Below are positions 4,880-8,653 of a stretch of DNA of 8,653 nt, piece by piece. Under the pieces are notes generated by a model, which was not told the DNA's origin, made no database searches, and saw only the letters and a list, made by a program, of their open reading frames with translations. The position numbers and the translations under genes were made by a program. The first letter of the stretch is position 1; every line of letters begins with the position of its first letter. Origin of the DNA: Pseudomonadota bacterium (GTDB taxonomy: Bacteria; Pseudomonadota; Alphaproteobacteria; Rhodospirillales; Magnetospirillaceae); the NCBI GenBank assembly GCA_023458315.1, contig JAEXAH010000129.1, positions 1-8,653 on the forward strand, written 5' to 3'.

Positions 4880-6064
4880 ATGAAGCCTGTCAAACGCGCC
4901 ATCGCCCTGGCTGGCGGCGGCCCCGCCGTGGGTCTGTCCATCGGCACGCTGAAGCGCATCTATGAAGAGCCGGACATCCGTTTCGACGTCTGGAGCCTGG
5001 CCTGCATCGGCGCTTGGCTGGGCATCGTGTGGAACCAGGCCGAGCCGGGCAAGGAACTGGATACCTCGGTCGAGTTCTTCCGCGGCATCTTCCGCCCGGA
5101 CACCATCTACGACAAATTCCCCATCGCCGCCGCCTTCGCCCCCGATTGGGTCGAAAGCATCCGCAACACCGTGGATTTCGCCCTGGACCCGCGCAGCTAC
5201 CACAATCTGGTGGTGCCCGAGGCCATCCTGGCGGCGACCGAGGAATTGGCCCGCTTCGCCACCGATCCCCGGCAATGGACCAATTCCAACTTCAATACCC
5301 TGGTGCTGAACCAGATCCTGGCGGTCAACCCGTGGTCCCGCTTCATGACCAGCATGATGTACAAAAGCAAGACGCGCGGTCTGGCCCGGGTCTGGTACCA
5401 GGACAGCGCCCTGCTGGGCTCCATCAAGTTCGACAACCTGTACAAGCCGGGCAAGCCGGTGCTGTACCACAACGCCTACAACCTGACCGACGACCGGTTG
5501 GAACTGTTCAGCAGCGGCAATCCCAAATACGAACGCATCAGCGGCCACACCCTGTGCGCGTGCTCGGCGCTGCCCTATATCGAGGAACCGGTGGTCATCG
5601 GCGGCAAGACCTATTGTGAAGGGGCCACCGTCGACACCGTCAATTTCGAGGATCTGCTGCGCAACCATCCCGATCTGGACGAGGTGTGGGTCAGCCGCAT
5701 CCTGGACATCAAGCAGGTGCGCAAGCCCGAGAACCTGTACGACGCGTTGAACAATCTGGTGATGCTGTTCGCCGCCACCACCAGCGAGGACGACGTCAAG
5801 CTGTTCAAGTATCACGTCGCCGAAAGCCACCCCAACCTCAAGGTGATCGAGATTCCGGTGGACCATAACGTCAATTACGACTGGAGCTATTCCAACCTCG
5901 ATCGCGGCATCGACGAAGGTTACGACGCCGCCGACGCGGTGATCGCCGCCTATCGCCAGGGCCGCCAGTTGACCCCGGCCGAGGCGCGCAAGGTGGCCGA
6001 GGACAAGGTGGCCGACGACAAGGCGATCCGGGGCAAGCCGGTCAAGGTCGCCGCCAAGGTTTAG
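4880..6064 (+). CDS. Patatin-like phospholipase family protein with variant active site
   Basis: A 394-residue soluble protein with no signal peptide or membrane helix. The patatin fold is recognisable. The Gly-rich oxyanion loop is ALAGGGPAVGLSIG (9-22). The position of the nucleophile elbow is FDVWSLACIGAWLG (35-48). The segment LCACSALPYIEEPVVIGG (225-242) matches the patatin 'ASxAxP' region, followed by TYCEGATVDTVNF (244-256) in place of the DG[GA] motif. The usual GxSxG appears as LxCxG, so Cys42 replaces Ser. Glu247 replaces the dyad Asp. It may be a variant lipid or thioester acyl hydrolase, or inactive. I believe related alphaproteobacterial proteins share the CIGAW form but cannot check. 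Start ATG 4880 has AAAGGGA 7 bases upstream. The C-terminus (365-394) is Lys/Ala/Asp-rich and probably disordered. It appears to be a single-gene unit. Confidence 0.85.
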   Translation: MKPVKRAIALAGGGPAVGLSIGTLKRIYEEPDIRFDVWSLACIGAWLGIVWNQAEPGKELDTSVEFFRGIFRPDTIYDKFPIAAAFAPDWVESIRNTVDFALDPRSYHNLVVPEAILAATEELARFATDPRQWTNSNFNTLVLNQILAVNPWSRFMTSMMYKSKTRGLARVWYQDSALLGSIKFDNLYKPGKPVLYHNAYNLTDDRLELFSSGNPKYERISGHTLCACSALPYIEEPVVIGGKTYCEGATVDTVNFEDLLRNHPDLDEVWVSRILDIKQVRKPENLYDALNNLVMLFAATTSEDDVKLFKYHVAESHPNLKVIEIPVDHNVNYDWSYSNLDRGIDEGYDAADAVIAAYRQGRQLTPAEARKVAEDKVADDKAIRGKPVKVAAKV

Positions 6065-6070
6065 TGGCGG

Positions 6071-6116
6071 TTTCAAGTATAGGCGGGTTCCTGGATGGAA
6101 TCCGCCTTGCTTGAAA
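6071..6116 (+). other. Long stem-loop just downstream of the patatin-like gene
   Basis: TTTCAAG (6071-6077) pairs with CTTGAAA (6110-6116). Inside a 4/3-base internal loop, GGCGGGTTCC (6082-6091) pairs with GGAATCCGCC (6097-6106), with one G-U pair and a five-base loop. Seventeen pairs in all begin 7 bases after the stop codon. No T-run follows, so it is not a standard intrinsic terminator. It could protect the 3' end of the mRNA or assist termination together with the next hairpin. Confidence 0.6.
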
Positions 6117-6147
6117 GTACAAACATGAATGCGCTGCACAATACAGC

Positions 6148-6187
6148 AAGCATCGGGATACGTTGCTTACCTGATGCTTATTCTTTT
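6148..6187 (+). terminator. Intrinsic terminator candidate downstream of the patatin-like gene
   Basis: AAGCATCGGG (6148-6157) pairs with CCTGATGCTT (6170-6179) over ten base pairs including one G-U, with a 12-base loop. ATTCTTTT (6180-6187) follows at once. This is the expected hairpin-plus-T-tract form, though the stem is only moderately GC-rich. It would separate the patatin unit from the chemoreceptor unit. Confidence 0.55.
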
Positions 6188-6265
6188 GGATATATTGATA
6201 CCATTGTGCCTCGCTGAAAAGGCGTGCTAAGACTCCGCATGTGCATGTTTGGGTGCGGGGGTGTC

Positions 6266-7966
6266 ATGGGTTTTCTCGACAATTTGAAGGTCGGCGCCAA
6301 GATCGCCATCGTTCCGATTGTTGCCGCCCTGGGCATGGTGGTCATGGCGGTGGTGGGCATGCAGGGCTTGGCCAACCAGCGCGCGGCGCTGGACGACATC
6401 GCCGACATCACATTCGCCAAATCGGTCAGGACCGGGGAAATCGGCTCGGCGTTGCAGGCCGCCCATTCCGACCTGTACCGGCTGCTGACCTGGAACGCCG
6501 CCGGTGTCGATGAAAAGCAGATGGCCAAGGCCGAGGCCAGCTTCGAGGGCGCGGTCAAGGCGGCCGAGGACGGTCTGCGCGCCTATCGCGCCGCCTATTC
6601 CCTGAGCGCCGAGGAAGACGTCCTGCTGAAGCGCATCGAGCAGGCGCTGGCGCTGTACAAGGAAAACACCACCCAGGTGCTGTCCATGCAGCGCCTGGAT
6701 TTCACCGCCGCCGTGTCCTTCATGTGGACCGCCCAGGACAATTTCCAGGCGCTGATGAAGGAAACCCAGCAGATGATCGCCCTGGAGGGGCATCTGGTGG
6801 AGGAAGCCAAAGGCGCCGCCTTCGCCTCGGCCGGATCGACCCGCGTGCTGTTCATCGCCATCACCGTCGCCGCCCTGGCGGTCCTGGCGCTGATCTCGCT
6901 GCTGCTGGGCCGCGCCATCGCCTCGGCGGTGGGCGGCATGACCCGGGCCATGGAAAGCCTGGCCCGCGGCGAGTTGGAAACGCCGGTTCCCGCCATCGGC
7001 CGCCGCGACGAGATCGGCGCCATGGCGGGCGCCGTGCAGGTGTTCAAGGAAAACGCCCTCAGGGTCAAGGCGCTGACCGCCGAGCAGCAAGCCATGGCGG
7101 CCGAGGCGGAGCAGGCCAAGCGCCGCGCCATGACCGACCTTGCGGCCGAGATCGAGCAGAGCGTGCGATCGGCGGTGGGCGCCGCCTCGGCCGCCGCCGA
7201 CGCCATCCGCGGCGAGGCCGAGGTGCTGGCCGCCAACGCCGAAACCGCGTCCAGCCAGTCGGCCGAGGTGGCGGAATCTTCCGAGGCCGCCAACGGCAGC
7301 GTCGAAACCGTCGCCCAGGCCGCCGAACGTCTGGTGACGGCCATCAGCGAGATCAACCGACAGGTCAGCGAATCGTCGCGCATCGCCGAGGCGGCGGTGA
7401 TCGAGGCCGGGCGCACCGACGAAACGGTCAAGGGTCTGACCCAGGCCTCGGCCAAGATCGGCGAGGTGGTGGGCCTGATCAACGACATCGCCAGCCAGAC
7501 CAATCTGCTGGCGCTGAACGCCACCATCGAGGCGGCGCGGGCGGGTGACGCCGGCAAGGGCTTCGCCGTGGTCGCCAACGAGGTCAAAAGCCTGGCCAAC
7601 CAGACCGCGCGCGCCACCGAGGAAATCGCCAACGAGATCAGCGCCATGAAGGGCGCCACCGACGAGGCGGTGCGCGCCATCGACGGCATCGTCGGCACCA
7701 TCACCCGGGTCAATCAGGCGCTGTCGGCCATCGCCGGGGCGGTGGCCGACCAGGGGCGGGCGACCGGGGAAATCAGCGATTCGGTCATGCGTGCCGCCGA
7801 CGGCACCCGCACCGTCAGCCGTGGCATCGGTCAGGTGCGCCGGGTGGCCGAGGATGTGGGCACCGCCGCCGCCAACGTGCACGGCACCACCGAAACCCTG
7901 GTGGGCGAATTCGCCCGCCTGCAATCCCAGGTGGATGGGCTGGTGTCGCGCCTGCGCTCGGCCTGA
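6266..7966 (+). CDS. Methyl-accepting chemotaxis protein (transmembrane chemoreceptor)
   Basis: A 566-residue chemoreceptor that signals through CheW to CheA and so controls flagellar motor switching. TM1 is at about 12-33. A helical periplasmic domain (about 34-193) is consistent with a four-helix-bundle sensor of about 160 residues. TM2 is at about 194-216 and HAMP at about 217-270 (GELETPVPAIGRRDEIGAM, 235-253). The methyl-accepting coiled-coil domain runs from about 290 to 566. The conserved hairpin tip sits at about 398-445: EVVGLINDIASQTNLLALNA, then TIEAARAGDAGKGFAVVANE. No C-terminal CheR-tethering pentapeptide is present. The start at 6266 is chosen because MGFLDNLKVGAKI is a typical receptor N-terminus. 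In-frame ATGs at 6239 and 6245 and GTG at 6224 lack good ribosome sites, and the GGGGG before 6266 is itself mediocre. Ligand unknown. A secreted Cache protein follows after 31 bases. Confidence 0.93.
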   Translation: MGFLDNLKVGAKIAIVPIVAALGMVVMAVVGMQGLANQRAALDDIADITFAKSVRTGEIGSALQAAHSDLYRLLTWNAAGVDEKQMAKAEASFEGAVKAAEDGLRAYRAAYSLSAEEDVLLKRIEQALALYKENTTQVLSMQRLDFTAAVSFMWTAQDNFQALMKETQQMIALEGHLVEEAKGAAFASAGSTRVLFIAITVAALAVLALISLLLGRAIASAVGGMTRAMESLARGELETPVPAIGRRDEIGAMAGAVQVFKENALRVKALTAEQQAMAAEAEQAKRRAMTDLAAEIEQSVRSAVGAASAAADAIRGEAEVLAANAETASSQSAEVAESSEAANGSVETVAQAAERLVTAISEINRQVSESSRIAEAAVIEAGRTDETVKGLTQASAKIGEVVGLINDIASQTNLLALNATIEAARAGDAGKGFAVVANEVKSLANQTARATEEIANEISAMKGATDEAVRAIDGIVGTITRVNQALSAIAGAVADQGRATGEISDSVMRAADGTRTVSRGIGQVRRVAEDVGTAAANVHGTTETLVGEFARLQSQVDGLVSRLRSA

Positions 7967-7997
7967 TCAGGAATCACAAGCAGAGGAGGGAAGGGAC

Positions 7998-8459
7998 GTG
8001 AAGAGCTTGTTCAACATGGCGGCCGCAGCCGCCTGCGCCGTGGTCGCCCTGTCGGGCGCCGCCCGCGCCGACGAATGCACCAACGCCCAGGCGCTGGTGG
8101 ACAAGGCCGTCGCCCATTACAAGGCGGTGGGCAAGGAAAAGTCCTTCGCCGATTTCATGAACAAGGACAACAAGGAGTGGGTCAGCGGCGAATTGTACGT
8201 GATCGTCTCGACCATGGAGGGCATCTTCAAGGCCCACGCCATCAATCCCAAGTTGATCGACAATCCGCAATTGCCGTCGCTGAAGGACACCAACGGCGTG
8301 ATGATCATTCAGGAAATGATCAAGACCGGCAAGGAAAGCCCCCAGGGCGGCTGGGCCAAATACACCTGGACCCACCCGGAAACCAAGAAGCTGGCGCCCA
8401 AGCAGACCTGGGTGAAGGTGCATGACGGCCAGTTGTTCATGGCTGGCTGTTACCCGTAA
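7998..8459 (+). CDS. Secreted single-Cache domain protein
   Basis: A 153-residue exported protein. Residues 1-24 are a signal peptide ending ARA before DECTN. The rest matches a single Cache (sCache_2-like) sensory domain: helix ALVDKAVAHYKAVGKEKSFADFMN (32-55), then the β-rich core ELYVIVSTMEGIFKAHAINPKLIDN (65-89), LKDTNG (95-100), a WAKYTWTHPETKKLAPKQTWVK stretch (119-140) and a short C-terminal strand ending GCYP. Such domains bind small ligands in chemoreceptors and kinases. Here the domain is free, with no membrane anchor after cleavage. C27 and C151 are the only cysteines of the mature form and could pair in the oxidising periplasm. The start is GTG 7998, because AGAGGAGGG (7982-7990) lies 7 bases upstream. 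A Met at codon 7 would spoil the signal peptide. It probably shares the MCP transcript, so a role as soluble ligand-binding partner is attractive but unproven. Confidence 0.82.
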   Translation: MKSLFNMAAAAACAVVALSGAARADECTNAQALVDKAVAHYKAVGKEKSFADFMNKDNKEWVSGELYVIVSTMEGIFKAHAINPKLIDNPQLPSLKDTNGVMIIQEMIKTGKESPQGGWAKYTWTHPETKKLAPKQTWVKVHDGQLFMAGCYP

Positions 8460-8461
8460 GC

Positions 8462-8483
8462 GGGCGGAACGCACCGCCCTTTT
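8462..8483 (+). terminator. Intrinsic terminator after the Cache gene
   Basis: GGGCGG (8462-8467) and CCGCCC (8474-8479) form a perfect six-pair GC stem with a six-base loop, followed by TTTT (8480-8483). It begins two bases after the stop codon and would end the MCP-Cache transcript. Confidence 0.65.
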
Positions 8484-8500
8484 CCGGCATCGGCGCCCCG

Positions 8501-8549
8501 CCCCCCCCCCCCGGGGGCCCCGGGGGGGGTGGGGAGGGCTGGGGAGGGG
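8501..8549. repeat. Extreme C/G homopolymer tract with quadruplex potential
   Basis: Twelve C, five G, four C and eight G follow in direct succession (8501-8529). They are followed by further G-runs of four, three, four and four separated by one or two bases. The C-runs can fold back on the G-runs, and the G-runs on the + strand meet the usual G-quadruplex pattern. It lies between convergent genes. Homopolymers this long are prone to slippage and sequencing error, so their exact lengths should not be trusted. Confidence 0.75.
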
Positions 8550-8565
8550 TCCGCTTCTAATCCCC

Positions 8566-8653
8566 TCAACCCACCAACCGCTCCCGCCTCAGAATGAACT
8601 CCCTGTCGCGCACCCGGCCCACCGGAAACTCGTAGGCGCCCACATGGGTGAAC
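8566..8653 (-). CDS. C-terminal end of an unidentified protein (runs off right edge)
   Basis: Read on the minus strand, an open frame enters from the right edge and stops with TGA at 8568-8566. It gives about 28 residues, beginning FTHVGAYEFPVGRVRD and ending ERLVG. The residue mix (charged, aromatic, alternating hydrophobic) and GC-rich third positions look like real coding sequence. The convergent position behind a terminator also fits a gene end. I do not recognise the family, and the stretch is too short to infer a function. The downstream C/G tract may contribute to its termination. Confidence 0.55.
   Translation of the reverse strand, partial: FTHVGAYEFPVGRVRDREFILRRERLVG

Noticed and set aside
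4841..6139. 432-codon minus-strand open frame opposite the patatin-like gene
   Set aside because: Antisense shadow rich in Gly, Val, Asp and His with no recognisable domain, while the + strand frame has patatin motifs, a promoter and a ribosome site.
6204..6233. Possible promoter TTGTGC with CTAAGA or TAAGAC before the chemoreceptor
   Set aside because: The -10 part matches the consensus at only about half its positions, and no flagellar sigma28-type promoter was evident either, so I do not list a promoter here.
6227..7924. 565-codon minus-strand open frame opposite the chemoreceptor
   Set aside because: Length comes from GC-rich codon bias of the receptor. The product is Gly/His/Arg-rich and repetitive with no domain, and the + frame is a complete MCP.

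Overview
The base composition (high G+C, codon third positions mostly G or C), the short Shine-Dalgarno-led operons and the gene types point to an alphaproteobacterium, most plausibly a Rhodospirillales member of the Magnetospirillum type. That placement is inference from gene style, not a database match. Nearly all of the window is coding and there is no gene-free stretch above 300 bases.

Left part (1-2976, mostly + strand). The left edge holds the first 22 codons of an IS481-family transposase on the minus strand, with its upstream flank. An AT-rich region follows, with a 28-bp inverted repeat and a sigma70-like promoter. It precedes a tightly packed cysP-cysT-cysW set: periplasmic thiosulfate/sulfate-binding protein plus two ABC permeases. 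The ATPase gene cysA, which usually completes this operon, is absent. cysW instead runs into a convergent gene.

Middle part (2989-4766). A minus-strand gene encodes a small two-domain phosphorelay protein (receiver plus Hpt). It is divergent from a norE-norF-like pair (heme-copper oxidase subunit III-type protein plus a small membrane subunit). The divergent spacer carries a nearly perfect FNR/NnrR-type box, TTGATCGGCGTCAA. Its centre is exactly 41.5 bases upstream of the A of the norE start codon, and a TAnnnT -10 element fits the same register. This predicts an oxygen- or NO-controlled and possibly leaderless transcript.

Right part (4819-8653). A patatin-like protein stands alone behind a good sigma70-type promoter. 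Its catalytic Ser and Asp positions appear to be Cys and Glu. Two hairpins follow it, the second looking like an intrinsic terminator. Next is a methyl-accepting chemotaxis protein with a four-helix-type periplasmic domain, and 31 bases later a secreted single-Cache protein, probably co-transcribed. A GC hairpin terminator ends this unit. Beyond it lies an extreme C/G homopolymer tract with quadruplex potential, then the C-terminal end of an unidentified minus-strand gene that runs off the window.

No CRISPR array, tRNA or rRNA was seen. The strongest candidates for something less ordinary are the Cys/Glu patatin, the leaderless NO/oxygen-responsive norEF start, the MCP-Cache pair and the C/G tract.
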